64,000 nt of DNA from SIG589 sp964566175 (GCA_964566175.1 CAZMHU010000002.1:1-64000), one strand, 5' to 3'. Positions 1 to 8,821 are shown, counted from the first letter of the stretch. Numbers and translations: made by a program. Notes: generated by a model not told the origin, from the letters alone.

Positions 1-53
1 ACCTACGAATGCAGCAGTCAAAGTGCTGTGTCTTACCGCTTGACGACACCCCA
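1..53 (-). tRNA. tRNA-Gln (TTG), partial at window edge
   Basis: On the minus strand the sequence starts TGGGGTGTCGTC, followed by a D-arm and an anticodon arm whose loop reads CTTTGAC, giving anticodon TTG for glutamine. The T-arm begins and the window then ends, so the 3' half is missing. It lies downstream of tRNA-His on the same strand. Confidence 0.9.
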
Positions 54-69
54 ACGTGTCGCTATTTAG

Positions 70-105
70 AAATGCCGCAGGCAGCGAGTGCAACCTGCGG
101 TATTT
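70..105. other. 12-bp hairpin between two tRNA genes
   Basis: Arms 70-81 and 94-105 pair over 12 bp with one G-T wobble and a 12-nt loop. It lies between tRNA-His and tRNA-Gln. There is no clear T-run on the minus strand, so it is more likely a tRNA-processing or spacer structure than a terminator. Confidence 0.5.
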
Positions 106-109
106 GTTT

Positions 110-188
110 TGGGGTGGAAGATGGGATTCGAACCCACGATCTCCAGTGCCACAAACTGGCGCTTTAGGCCAACTAAGCTACATCCACC
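110..188 (-). tRNA. tRNA-His (GTG)
   Basis: The minus strand reads GGTGGATG...CTTCCACC followed by an encoded CCA. The anticodon loop TTGTGGC gives GTG for histidine. The extra 5' G (position -1) expected of histidine tRNAs pairs with the C before CCA. The sixth acceptor pair is a T-T mismatch (T6:T67), inside an otherwise perfect acceptor stem. The T-arm carries the usual GGTTCGAATCC. Confidence 0.93.
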
Positions 189-255
189 GTATACTGCGAA
201 CGAACGCAAGATTTATTATAACACAGTTATTCGATTTGTCAATAGTTATTTTTAT

Positions 256-471
256 TTAAAGTTCAAAATCTTCTTTTGAATATTCACGACCGAGCGAACT
301 TTTTTCGGGAACGCGCTTTGTGGCATCGTATTTATATTTGCGGCAGCAGTCGTCTTTAATGACTGCGCCGCGCTTTGAACATAAAACTTCGTCGGCAGAG
401 CCGAAAGAATGCGAACGGACGCAATATTTGCATTTATGCGGAATATCTTTGTTAAAAACCCTGTTACCCAT
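256..471 (-). CDS. small cysteine-rich protein, possible zinc binder
   Basis: A 71-residue protein begins at ATG 471, eight bases after GGAGG; a longer frame upstream lacks this signal. It has a CKYC pair near residue 12, a further cysteine near residue 27 and an adjacent CC pair near residue 38, then a charged tail (KYDATKRVP). This looks like a small zinc-binding fold. I recall similar unnamed proteins in Clostridia but know no function. A good sigma-A promoter at 504-532 drives it as a single gene. Confidence 0.7.
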   Translation of the reverse strand: MGNRVFNKDIPHKCKYCVRSHSFGSADEVLCSKRGAVIKDDCCRKYKYDATKRVPEKSSLGREYSKEDFEL

Positions 472-503
472 ATATCCTCCGAAACATACAAACTGATAAA
501 AAT

Positions 504-532
504 AATATAACATTTTTTGTTTTTCTTTTCAA
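504..532 (-). promoter_or_regulatory. sigma-A promoter of the small cysteine protein
   Basis: Minus-strand TTGAAA (532-527) and TATATT (509-504) are separated by 17 bp, with a TGT just before the -10. It sits about 33 bp ahead of the ATG at 471. Confidence 0.55.
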
Positions 533-543
533 CTGTTATATTA

Positions 544-1608
544 TTAAAATAATTCACTCGCCGACAGGCGTCTTTGTCTTTTTGAGTAGGAAAGAGATAA
601 TACCGAAAAAGCACAAAGGAGCATAAGTGCCGTAGCGGAGGCATATGTGAAGGATACGTTTTGACGAACTATCTCCGTTCCGTTTGAGATGACCGCCACG
701 CTTTTTCCGTAAAACTTTAAAAGCAGATATGTCAAACCGGCTGACATTGCGGCGTGGAGGAGACGGCACAGTAAAAATTTTGCATATTTCGGCGCGTATT
801 CCTTTCCGACGGAATAGACCTGACAGTGTACGGAAAGTCCGCCGAAACTGATTATTGCCGATATTTTGAGCATATTTCCTTTTGCTGACACCGCCGCCGT
901 TGTCACCTCACTCAGAGAACCTATAAATTCCGTTACGATGCTTGGTAAAAAACTTTCCGATAACGTATTGAGCAGTGCCGAAAAGAGAATTATCCAACCG
1001 CATATTCCGAAAATCGATTTTGATGCTTCGGCAACCCCCTCGACAAACGCATCGCTTATATATGCTTTTTCGTTGGGTATTGCTATGCTTTTCGGCGTGT
1101 GACGGATTTCGGTTATCAGCGCCAATATTAGAGTGGATGTGAAACTGCTGATTAAAAGTATCATACCGCAGATTTTATCGGCAAGCATACCATCGCCGAC
1201 GGCGACGAGTATAAAAGCGGGCCCCGCATTTATACAGTAAAGTGCCATTCTTTTTGCCTGTTCTTTGTCAATTTCACCACTTTTTGCAAGTTCGCAAATC
1301 AGTTTCATTCCGACGGGATATCCCGCAAGAAACGACATTAAGAATACGCAAAACTGTTTTCCCGAAAGGTGAAACAGTTTTTTGGAAAAAGGAGAGATAA
1401 GTAGTGCCAGAAAATCGGCAACGCCGCTTTTGAAAGAAAAGAGTGCCAACACGCAAAACGGAAAAAGCGACGGTATAATAACATTTCCGCAAAGCATAAG
1501 ACCGTTTATTGTGCCGCAAAGCGATGCTGACGGCGAAAGCAAAACAAGCGCCATCAAAAAACAAACAACTATTCCGAGTACCGACATTTTAAAAGTATAT
1601 CCCTTCAA
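544..1608 (-). CDS. ylbJ: sporulation integral membrane protein YlbJ
   Basis: A 354-residue, strongly hydrophobic protein with about eight membrane segments. Family features include FLAGYPVGMKL near residue 95, CINAGPAFILVAVGDGML near 128-146 and the GWIILFSALLN segment near 205, all typical of the YlbJ/nucleoside-recognition membrane family. In Bacillus YlbJ is made in the mother cell and is needed for normal spores; its transport substrate is not settled. The TTG at 1608 sits seven bases after GAGGTG; ATG 1587 is a possible alternative. It is divergent from yqfC, another sporulation gene. It is a little shorter than the roughly 400-residue Bacillus protein. Confidence 0.85.
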   Translation of the reverse strand: MKGYTFKMSVLGIVVCFLMALVLLSPSASLCGTINGLMLCGNVIIPSLFPFCVLALFSFKSGVADFLALLISPFSKKLFHLSGKQFCVFLMSFLAGYPVGMKLICELAKSGEIDKEQAKRMALYCINAGPAFILVAVGDGMLADKICGMILLISSFTSTLILALITEIRHTPKSIAIPNEKAYISDAFVEGVAEASKSIFGICGWIILFSALLNTLSESFLPSIVTEFIGSLSEVTTAAVSAKGNMLKISAIISFGGLSVHCQVYSVGKEYAPKYAKFLLCRLLHAAMSAGLTYLLLKFYGKSVAVISNGTEIVRQNVSFTYASATALMLLCAFSVLSLSYSKRQRRLSASELF

Positions 1609-1626
1609 CTAAAAACACCTCAAAAA

Positions 1627-1655
1627 ATTATACGCAGGTCATTATTATAATATTA
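1627..1655 (-). promoter_or_regulatory. possible sigma-E promoter of ylbJ
   Basis: Minus-strand TAATATT (1655-1649) matches the sigma-E -35 consensus kmATATT, and CGTATAAT (1634-1627) matches 6 of 8 of CATACAAT, with a 14-bp spacer. ylbJ belongs to the sigma-E regulon in Bacillus. Against it, the predicted start site would fall at the edge of the GAGGTG ribosome binding site, which leaves almost no leader for the TTG start. Confidence 0.3.
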
Positions 1656-1691
1656 TTTTCATAATGATATTTTAGAAAAGGGGATTGTGTT

Positions 1692-1937
1692 ATGGGTAAA
1701 AAATTGACTGAAAACGGATTTGCGGCGTTAAGCGGCACACATATTGAACTTTTTTCTAACAAAGAGGCGGTAATTGACGGAATAAAAGGAGTTCTCGAAT
1801 ACAGCGATTGTTATATAAAACTCAACATCGGCAGGGGCGTTACCGAATTTTGGGGAACGGGACTTGAAATTTCGGCACTCGACGCAAACGGTCTGTGCAT
1901 ATGCGGCAATATTACAAAAATCGAATTCGGAATATAG
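1692..1937 (+). CDS. yqfC: sporulation protein YqfC (YabP/YqfC family)
   Basis: An 81-residue protein whose body (NKEAVIDGIKGVLEYSD, then a C-terminal strand-rich half ending GNITKIEF) fits the YabP/YqfC family of small sporulation proteins. In Bacillus yqfC is sigma-E controlled and precedes yqfD, exactly as here. ATG 1692 follows AAGGGG. The product probably acts at the engulfing mother-cell membrane together with YqfD; its biochemical role is unknown. Confidence 0.85.
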   Translation: MGKKLTENGFAALSGTHIELFSNKEAVIDGIKGVLEYSDCYIKLNIGRGVTEFWGTGLEISALDANGLCICGNITKIEFGI

Positions 1938-1946
1938 GGGGTAATT

Positions 1947-3119
1947 ATGCTTGTTTTAAAACTTTACAGAATAATATTCGGAAAGGTTAAAATAAAAGTG
2001 AGCGGCGATTTTACCGAACGTTTTTTGAACATCTGCGCGCATAACGGAATTTCAGTTTGGGGAATTCGCAAGAAAAACGGCGAACTGACACTATATATCT
2101 CGGTATCGGATTTCAAAAGGCTCAGAAAACTAATACGTTTTTGCGGTCTTCGGATACACATTTGCAAAAAATCGGGTCTGCCGTTTGTGATAAACAGGTA
2201 TAGATATCGCTACGGTATTGCCGTCGGTGCGGTGCTGTTTTTTGCAATATTGCAGTTCTTGTCGGGTTTTGTTTGGAATATTAAAGTTTTCGGGAATGAA
2301 AAACTGAAAAGCGAGGATATACTTTCCGTTTGCGGGGAAATAGGTATATATGAGGGAATGCCGGTTTCGCATTTGGACGCGCTTAATAAGCGACTGCTTT
2401 TGCAGACAAAAATTGACGGTATAGCGTGGGCGGCACTCAACGTTGAGGGGTGTGTACTCACCGTCGATATAACCGAGACTGAGGACACCGAAAAAAATGA
2501 TAACAACTATCCGTCCAATCTCGTTTCGGATTACGACGGTATTGTTAAGAAAATCGAAGTCAGACAGGGTACAACGATTGTTTCGGCAGACGATATTGTC
2601 AGAAAGGGCGATTTGCTCGTTTCGGGTATTGTCGAACTTTCAAACGGAACGACACATCTAGTTCGTGCAGACGGAGATATTATCGCCGAGGTGAACGAAA
2701 CTTATATAGTTTCCGTGCCTTATGAGCAAAAAGTTAAATATATATGCGGCAAAAGCCGAATCCGTCGAGCGATAAACCTTTTCGGACTTTGTCTGCCACT
2801 GTATTTGGGTGATTTACAGGGTGAATATCTAAGACAGGGAAAACTTTCGAGATTTTCCGCAAACGGTTGTTATCTGCCCTGCGGTATTTATGAGTATACT
2901 TTCAGTCCGATATGCGAAAAAACGGTGCTTTTAACGTATGAGCAGGCTCTTTCGGTTGCCGAGCGGAATATTGAAAAAAGGCTTGCGGGAGCGAAACTTG
3001 TCGGTATAGTAAAGAAAATAGAGGAAAATTTTGATGGGGTTACGCTTAAATGTGACGTAATTGTGCTCGAAAATATTACAAAAGAGAAAATTTTGCTAAT
3101 TAACTCTACAAATCGGTAA
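1947..3119 (+). CDS. yqfD: sporulation protein YqfD
   Basis: A 390-residue protein with an N-terminal cytoplasmic part, one membrane segment near residues 90-110 (AVGAVLFFAILQFLSGFVW), then an outside region with a POTRA-like start (NIKVFGNEKLKSEDIL) and a long beta-rich domain. This matches YqfD, needed for late sporulation in Bacillus. It starts 9 bp after yqfC with AGGGGGTAATT before the ATG. The single-pass layout suggests partners in the space between mother cell and forespore. Confidence 0.87.
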   Translation: MLVLKLYRIIFGKVKIKVSGDFTERFLNICAHNGISVWGIRKKNGELTLYISVSDFKRLRKLIRFCGLRIHICKKSGLPFVINRYRYRYGIAVGAVLFFAILQFLSGFVWNIKVFGNEKLKSEDILSVCGEIGIYEGMPVSHLDALNKRLLLQTKIDGIAWAALNVEGCVLTVDITETEDTEKNDNNYPSNLVSDYDGIVKKIEVRQGTTIVSADDIVRKGDLLVSGIVELSNGTTHLVRADGDIIAEVNETYIVSVPYEQKVKYICGKSRIRRAINLFGLCLPLYLGDLQGEYLRQGKLSRFSANGCYLPCGIYEYTFSPICEKTVLLTYEQALSVAERNIEKRLAGAKLVGIVKKIEENFDGVTLKCDVIVLENITKEKILLINSTNR

Positions 3120-3182
3120 AAATTTATGCTATAATAACATAAAAGAATAAATCAAATAATTTTACTCTGGGGAGTTTTGTTT

Positions 3183-4181
3183 TTGGAGAAAAATATTGAT
3201 ATTGAAAGATTGGAACAGATTTCCGGTCTGTTCGGCAACTTTGATGAGAACATTAAAAAATTGATGACAAAATACGACGTTTCGGTGACATCGCATTCCA
3301 ACCAAATCAAGATAAAAGGTGAACCCGAAAATGTTGTACTCGCCTCAAGAGCGGTTGAGGGATTGCTGACACTTATAAACAAGGGGGAGACGATAACCGA
3401 CCAAAGTTTGTCGTATGTTTTTGCGCTTGTCGGTGAGGGCGAGGACGATAAAATAGAAACGCTGACCGATTCCGACTGTATCTGTGTTACATCAAAGGGA
3501 AGACCGGTAAAGCCGAAAACGCTCGGTCAAAAGCAGTATGTCGAGGCTATAAAGAACAATACCATTACTATTGGTGTAGGCCCTGCCGGAACGGGAAAAA
3601 CGTATCTTGCCGTGGCAATGGCGGTAAATGCCTTTCGTGCAAAACAGATCAACCGAATTATTTTAACACGTCCCGCAGTTGAAGCGGGCGAAAAACTCGG
3701 ATTTCTTCCGGGCGATTTGCAACAAAAGGTCGACCCGTATCTGCGGCCGCTTTATGATGCCCTTTTCGATATGCTCGGTGCGGAAAGTTTTCAGCGCTGT
3801 CAGGAGCGCGGTGATATTGAGGTTGCACCGCTTGCATATATGCGCGGAAGAACGCTTGACGACAGTTTTATAATACTTGATGAGGCACAGAACACCACAA
3901 GCGAGCAGATGAAGATGTTCTTAACCCGACTCGGATATAATTCAAAAGCAGTAGTAACCGGTGACATTACGCAAATCGACCTGCCCGACGGCAAAAAATC
4001 GGGTCTGCGCGAGGTTGTCGGAATTTTAAAGGGAATTGACGATATTTCTATCGTTAAATTTTCTGGACGTGATGTTGTCCGACATCGTTTGGTACAGGAA
4101 ATTATAAAAGCATATGAAAGATTTGAGGAAAGAAAAAGTGAAAACAAAAATAGTTATAACAAATTCGCAAAAAAAGATTAA
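3183..4181 (+). CDS. phoH: PhoH-family ATPase/RNA helicase-like protein
   Basis: About 332 residues. An N-terminal KH-like region (residues 1-100) leads into a P-loop domain with GPAGTGKTYLAVAMAV (Walker A), ILTRPAVEAGEKLGFLPGDL and ILDEAQNTT (Walker B). PhoH proteins bind ATP and are thought to act on RNA; the next gene, ybeY, is an RNA-processing factor and its usual neighbour. Two TTG starts compete: 3177 lies 2 bases after GGGGAG and 3183 lies 8 bases after it, so 3183 is preferred. Confidence 0.9.
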   Translation: MEKNIDIERLEQISGLFGNFDENIKKLMTKYDVSVTSHSNQIKIKGEPENVVLASRAVEGLLTLINKGETITDQSLSYVFALVGEGEDDKIETLTDSDCICVTSKGRPVKPKTLGQKQYVEAIKNNTITIGVGPAGTGKTYLAVAMAVNAFRAKQINRIILTRPAVEAGEKLGFLPGDLQQKVDPYLRPLYDALFDMLGAESFQRCQERGDIEVAPLAYMRGRTLDDSFIILDEAQNTTSEQMKMFLTRLGYNSKAVVTGDITQIDLPDGKKSGLREVVGILKGIDDISIVKFSGRDVVRHRLVQEIIKAYERFEERKSENKNSYNKFAKKD

Positions 4182-4611
4182 AGTTCCGGTGGGAATGAGA
4201 ATGCTGCTCCGCCGTGCTTGTAACGCGACTCTTGCACTTGAAAAGTTTGAAGATTCGGCGGAAATCAATATCACATTCACAGATGATGAAAACATTCACA
4301 CACTGAATGCAGAATTTCGAAATGTTGACAATTCGACCGATGTTTTGTCCTTTCCGCTCGGCGAAAACGGCGAATATGATGTTAATCCCGAAACCGGTGC
4401 TAAGATGCTCGGCGATGTTGTGATATCGCTCGAACACGCTGCCGCGCAGGCTGAGGAATACGGTCATACTTTTGAGCGCGAGGTTGCATATCTCACCGTT
4501 CATTCGGTTTTGCATTTGCTCGGTTATGACCACGTAAACGGCGGACTCGAGCAGGCGACGATGCGTGAAAAAGAAGAGGCCGTTATGGGAGTTTTGGGAC
4601 TGAGGAGATAG
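4138..4611 (+). CDS. ybeY: rRNA maturation endoribonuclease YbeY
   Basis: The zinc site HSVLHLLGYDH (family HGxLHLxGYDH) is intact near residue 130, and the preceding FRNVDNSTDVLSFPL block is the family signature. YbeY trims 16S rRNA 3' ends and helps ribosome quality control. GTG 4138 lies eight bases after GAGGA and gives 157 residues, the normal length; an in-frame ATG at 4114 lacks a ribosome binding site. It overlaps the end of phoH, so the two are translationally linked. Confidence 0.92.
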   Translation: MKTKIVITNSQKKIKVPVGMRMLLRRACNATLALEKFEDSAEINITFTDDENIHTLNAEFRNVDNSTDVLSFPLGENGEYDVNPETGAKMLGDVVISLEHAAAQAEEYGHTFEREVAYLTVHSVLHLLGYDHVNGGLEQATMREKEEAVMGVLGLRR

Positions 4612-4614
4612 TTT

Positions 4615-5532
4615 ATGAGTAAAGCCGCATTTATTGCCGTTGTAGGCAGAGCAAACGTCGGAAAGTCGTCCTTTGTCAATCGTGCCGTGGGAGAAAAGGT
4701 TGCTATTGTTTCGGACAAGCCGCAGACAACGAGAACAAAGATTTTGGGCGTTTTAACGCGTGATGAGTCACAACTTGTTTTTATTGATACCCCCGGTTTC
4801 CACAAGCCGAGAAATGCTTTGGGAGAGAATATGATGAAGGCGGTCGGTTTCGGTCTTGCCGATGTTGACGCAGCCGTTTTGATGATTGAAGCGGTAACGC
4901 GATTTAAGTTTGACCCCGACAATCTTCCGCCCGCAGAACTGAAACTTATGGAAGAGTTGAAAAAACGCAGTATTCCGGTTGTTCTCGCTGTTAATAAGAT
5001 TGACCTTTTAAAGGACAAGAGCGAACTGCTTGCCGTTATTTCGGCATATTCAAAGCATCTCGATTTTGTCGCTGTTGTTCCGTTTTCGGCAAAGAGCGGT
5101 GACGGCGTAAATCTCCTGACCGACGAACTTTTCGGCTTTTGCAAACCGTCCGTGCATTATTTTGATGATGATACGGTAACTGACCAAAGTGAGCGCACGA
5201 TGATTGCCGAGATGATAAGAGAAAAACTCTTGCGTACTCTCGATAACGAAGTTCCGCACGGTATCGCCATTGACCTTGAGCAGTTTTTCGAAACCGACAG
5301 TCGTGACGGAGAACCGATTTTGAATGTCAGTGCTGTTATATACTGTGAGCGCGAAAGCCACAAGGGAATTATAATCGGAAAAAACGGTGCCGTTCTCAAA
5401 AAGGTCGGAACACTTGCCCGCAGGGATATTGAAAAATATTACGGTACGCGTGTTTCACTCAAACTTTGGGTAAAGGTTAAAGAAAATTGGCGTACTATGC
5501 AGGGCGCTATTCACGGTTTCGGGCTTGACTGA
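4615..5532 (+). CDS. era: ribosome-assembly GTPase Era
   Basis: A 305-residue protein with G1 GRANVGKSS, G2 PQTTRTK, G3 DTPGFHK, G4 NKID and a C-terminal KH domain containing IIGKNGAVLKK. Era binds the 3' end of 16S rRNA during small-subunit assembly. It begins 3 bases after ybeY, which works on the same rRNA end. Length and motif order are normal for Era. Confidence 0.97.
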   Translation: MSKAAFIAVVGRANVGKSSFVNRAVGEKVAIVSDKPQTTRTKILGVLTRDESQLVFIDTPGFHKPRNALGENMMKAVGFGLADVDAAVLMIEAVTRFKFDPDNLPPAELKLMEELKKRSIPVVLAVNKIDLLKDKSELLAVISAYSKHLDFVAVVPFSAKSGDGVNLLTDELFGFCKPSVHYFDDDTVTDQSERTMIAEMIREKLLRTLDNEVPHGIAIDLEQFFETDSRDGEPILNVSAVIYCERESHKGIIIGKNGAVLKKVGTLARRDIEKYYGTRVSLKLWVKVKENWRTMQGAIHGFGLD

Positions 5533-5588
5533 TTTTACCTGTAATATTCTCTTTTTATTTTCACAGATTATTACTGTGGTGATATGCT

Positions 5589-5729
5589 GTGAACGAAACG
5601 AATATTTGGAAAAAATTTATCGAAAAGGGTCTCGTTTCCGATTATTTGGAGTATAAAAAATTTATGTTAAAGGAACGGGGAGAGGGTATTGAACCTGTCA
5701 ACCGACGGCTTGATAATAATGGTGAATAA
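5589..5729 (+). CDS. YqzL-like small protein between era and recO
   Basis: GTG 5589 opens a 46-residue frame (starts VNETNIWKKFIEKG, continues VSDYLEYKKFML) ending at TAA 5727-5729. Bacillus has a tiny gene, yqzL, at the same place, whose product carries a similar W-K-F...Y-L...K-E pattern. The frame overlaps recO by 41 bases and even supplies its ribosome binding site. I infer a YqzL-like protein from position and weak sequence similarity; function unknown. Confidence 0.55.
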   Translation: MNETNIWKKFIEKGLVSDYLEYKKFMLKERGEGIEPVNRRLDNNGE

Positions 5730-6423
5730 TGTCGGCGAGTATGACCGTTCGGTTTCGGTTTTGACTGCCGATTACGGTGTTTTGCGTGCTTTTGTGCACG
5801 GCGCGCGCAGTCACAAAAACAAAAACGCTGCCGCAACCGCACTCTTGTCATATTCGCATTTGACATTGCAAAAACGCAAAGACACATTTGTTATTACCGA
5901 AGCGACTCCCGAAAAAGTTTTTTTCGATTTGCACGGTGATATCGAACGGCTGACGTTGGCACAGCATTTTTGCGAACTTGCCTATGTCCTTGCACCGGTA
6001 GACGATAACGCAAGAGACTATTTGCGCCTTGTGCTTAATTCGCTTTCTTTTCTTTTCGGCGGCAAGCGGGATGCACTGCTTTTAAAAGCGGTTACCGAAC
6101 TTCGAATGCTGTCTATATCCGGCTACACGCCCGATTTGGTTGCCTGCCGTGAATGTGCGAAATTCACTGATAATGTAATGTATTTCGATGCGCAGAACGG
6201 CGCACTTTATTGCTCCGAGTGCAAGCCGCAAAGCGGCGTTATTCCGATGGTCGGGGGCATTTTGGATGCGCTGAGGCATATTGTATTTTCGGATTTTCAG
6301 TCGCTTTACAATTTCACACTGCCGCCCGCGTCAATGCAAAAACTTTGCGATATTACCGAGAGGTTTTTGCTCGCACAGGTCGAACACCGTTTTTCGGCAC
6401 TTCAGTTTTTAAAAAGTTTGTAA
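5689..6423 (+). CDS. recO: DNA repair protein RecO
   Basis: A 244-residue protein with the RecO N-terminal OB domain (GEYDRSVSVLTADYGVLRAFVHGAR) and a zinc-type CREC...CSEC pair near residues 155-178. RecO loads RecA on SSB-coated single strands with RecR. The start is TTG 5689, placed after GGGGAGAGG. It sits in the usual era-recO order. Confidence 0.93.
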   Translation: MNLSTDGLIIMVNNVGEYDRSVSVLTADYGVLRAFVHGARSHKNKNAAATALLSYSHLTLQKRKDTFVITEATPEKVFFDLHGDIERLTLAQHFCELAYVLAPVDDNARDYLRLVLNSLSFLFGGKRDALLLKAVTELRMLSISGYTPDLVACRECAKFTDNVMYFDAQNGALYCSECKPQSGVIPMVGGILDALRHIVFSDFQSLYNFTLPPASMQKLCDITERFLLAQVEHRFSALQFLKSL

Positions 6424-6435
6424 GAGGTTTACATA

Positions 6436-8820
6436 ATGTATGATTTTGAAAGAAGCACACGAGTGCTTGAACTTAATAAAGTTTTAGCGCTTTTGGCTGC
6501 CGAAACAGGTATGTCCGATGCTGTTGATGCCGCACTTTCGCTGAAACCGAGTTATGATAAATTCACTGTTGAGCGTCTGTTGCGTGAAACGGGCGACGCA
6601 TATGGTTTTATTGCGCGGTTCGGCGCTCCGTCGTTCGGAAACGCACCGAATATTTCGTCAACATTGACACGTGCAAAAGCGGGGGGAATACTCTCTCCGG
6701 CGGAACTGCTGTCAATCGCCGAAACACTGCGAATAATTCGCACCGTAAAAGAGTGGCGTCAGGCGTCCGACGGCGGAAATGAAACGGCACTTGATATATA
6801 TTTCGATGCTTTGGTGCCGAATAAATTTTTTGAAGAAAAGATTTTCTTTTGTATAAAAAACGAGGAAGAACTGCACGATAACGCATCTCCGGTGCTTTAT
6901 GATATTCGCAGAAAAATATCTTCTTCGGTTTCCAATATACACTCGCGCCTTGATAAACTTGTGCGCAGTCAAAATGCAAAATTTTTACAGGAAAACATTG
7001 TCACACAGCGTGACGGCAGATATGTTGTGCCGGTAAAATCGGAATATAAAGGCGAGGTTGCGGGTCTTGTTCACGACACCTCGGCATCGGGTGCAACACT
7101 TTTTATCGAGCCGATGGCTGTTGTTGAGATAAACAACGAAATAAAGGTTTTGCAGGCAAAGGAGAAAACCGAGATTGATCGTATTCTTTCGGAACTTTCT
7201 TCCATTGCGGCGGATTTTGCCGATACCGTAATACATTCATACGATGCACTTGTTAAAATCAATTTGATTTTTGCCAAGGCGAAACTCGGATACCGTATGA
7301 GGGCGTCAATTCCAGAAATTAACGACTCTCGCCGAATATACTTGAAAAACGCACGTCATCCACTTATAAAGCAAAGCGATGTTGTCCCTGTCACGGTGGG
7401 TCTCGGCAATGAGTATGATACTCTTATAATCACAGGACCGAACACCGGCGGTAAAACCGTAACACTTAAAACAATAGGACTATTGACCTTGATGACGATG
7501 TGCGGTCTTATGATACCTGTCGATGACAACAGCACGGTATATATTTTTGATAAAGTTTTGGCGGATATCGGCGATGAGCAGAGCATTGAACAGTCGCTTT
7601 CGACCTTTTCGGCTCATATGGCGAATATTATAAATATTCTGAATGTTGCCGACGATAATTCACTTGTACTGATAGACGAATTAGGTTCGGGCACAGACCC
7701 TGTTGAGGGTGCGGCTCTTGCCAATGCTATTCTTATGCGGTTTAGAAGTTACGGTTGCAGAATTGCCGCTACAACACACTATCCCGAACTTAAAAGTTAT
7801 GCTCTCGATACCGATGGTGTTGAAAACGCTTGCTGTGAGTTCGACGTTGAGTCTCTGCGACCGACATACCGTTTGCTAGTCGGCGTACCCGGTCGCTCAA
7901 ACGCTTTTGCGATATCTCAAAGACTCGGACTTGACGGTGATATTGTCGAAAACGCAAAGGGTCTTATTAACAGTGATGATTTGCGCCTTGAAAGCGTTAT
8001 CGAGGCTTTAGAGAAAGCACGTCTTGATGCCGAACGCGAACGCAGTGAGGCAAACCGTCTGCGAAGTGAACTCAGCGCGGCTAAAAACAGCGTAAAAGCA
8101 CGTTTGGAAGAACTCGAACGTGAGAAACAGAAAAATGCGGAAAATGCCAAAGCAGAGGCTTTGCGTATTGTTGATAACGCACGTAGGCAGTCAAACGCTA
8201 TGCTGTCCGAATTGGAGCAACTTAAAAAGTCTTTTAATGCCGAAAATGCGGCAACGCAACTCTCTCGTGCAAAGAGCAGTGTAAAAAAAGGTCTTGACCG
8301 TATGCTCGATACTGCCGACCCTGTTATGAACAGGTCGTTAGATAATTATGTTTTGCCGCGTCCGCTCAAAGCGGGAGACTCGGTAGTGATTTTCGATATT
8401 AACAAAGCAGCTGTTGTTTTGAGTGTTGACGAAAAAGCGGGAACGGCAACCGTACAGGCGGGTATTATAAAAACCCGTGTAGATATTTCGAATTTGCGCT
8501 TATCTGAGTCAAAACCGCCTAAGAAGAAACCCGAACGTTCTGTGAAGGGAGTCACATCACGTGCAGAGCGCACAGCTGCAACCGAGGTTGATTTGCGCGG
8601 AATGGCGAGTGATGAGGCAATTATGGAACTTGATAAATATATTGACAACGCCGTTTTGTCGGGTGTTCCGAGTATAACGATTATACACGGCAAGGGCACA
8701 GGTGTGCTCAGACGTGCGGTGGGTGAACATTTAAAACGGCACAAAAATATTCGAGCATACCGTTTGGGCGTGTTCGGTGAGGGCGAGGACGGCGTGACTA
8801 TTGCCGAACTGAAAAATTAA
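6436..8820 (+). CDS. mutS2: MutS2 family ATPase/endonuclease
   Basis: A 794-residue protein with the MutS core, Walker A GPNTGGKTVTLKT, LIDELGSGTDP (Walker B), the DTSASGATLFIEP clamp segment, a long coiled coil at about 510-630, and a C-terminal Smr domain (VDLRGM...IIHGKGTGVLRRAV). In Bacillus MutS2 splits collided ribosomes and has nicking activity; it lacks the mismatch-binding domain of MutS. The ATG follows AGAGG by about eight bases. The gene ends at a strong bidirectional terminator. Confidence 0.96.
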   Translation: MYDFERSTRVLELNKVLALLAAETGMSDAVDAALSLKPSYDKFTVERLLRETGDAYGFIARFGAPSFGNAPNISSTLTRAKAGGILSPAELLSIAETLRIIRTVKEWRQASDGGNETALDIYFDALVPNKFFEEKIFFCIKNEEELHDNASPVLYDIRRKISSSVSNIHSRLDKLVRSQNAKFLQENIVTQRDGRYVVPVKSEYKGEVAGLVHDTSASGATLFIEPMAVVEINNEIKVLQAKEKTEIDRILSELSSIAADFADTVIHSYDALVKINLIFAKAKLGYRMRASIPEINDSRRIYLKNARHPLIKQSDVVPVTVGLGNEYDTLIITGPNTGGKTVTLKTIGLLTLMTMCGLMIPVDDNSTVYIFDKVLADIGDEQSIEQSLSTFSAHMANIINILNVADDNSLVLIDELGSGTDPVEGAALANAILMRFRSYGCRIAATTHYPELKSYALDTDGVENACCEFDVESLRPTYRLLVGVPGRSNAFAISQRLGLDGDIVENAKGLINSDDLRLESVIEALEKARLDAERERSEANRLRSELSAAKNSVKARLEELEREKQKNAENAKAEALRIVDNARRQSNAMLSELEQLKKSFNAENAATQLSRAKSSVKKGLDRMLDTADPVMNRSLDNYVLPRPLKAGDSVVIFDINKAAVVLSVDEKAGTATVQAGIIKTRVDISNLRLSESKPPKKKPERSVKGVTSRAERTAATEVDLRGMASDEAIMELDKYIDNAVLSGVPSITIIHGKGTGVLRRAVGEHLKRHKNIRAYRLGVFGEGEDGVTIAELKN

Positions 8821-8821
8821 G

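Noticed and set aside
1640..1680. sigma-E promoter for yqfC
   Set aside because: TCATTAT-14-CATAATGA is the best candidate, but it matches the consensus poorly on both sides, so I do not list it.
4524..5144. 206-residue minus-strand frame opposite ybeY and era
   Set aside because: Serine- and arginine-rich antisense of a conserved gene, no start signal.
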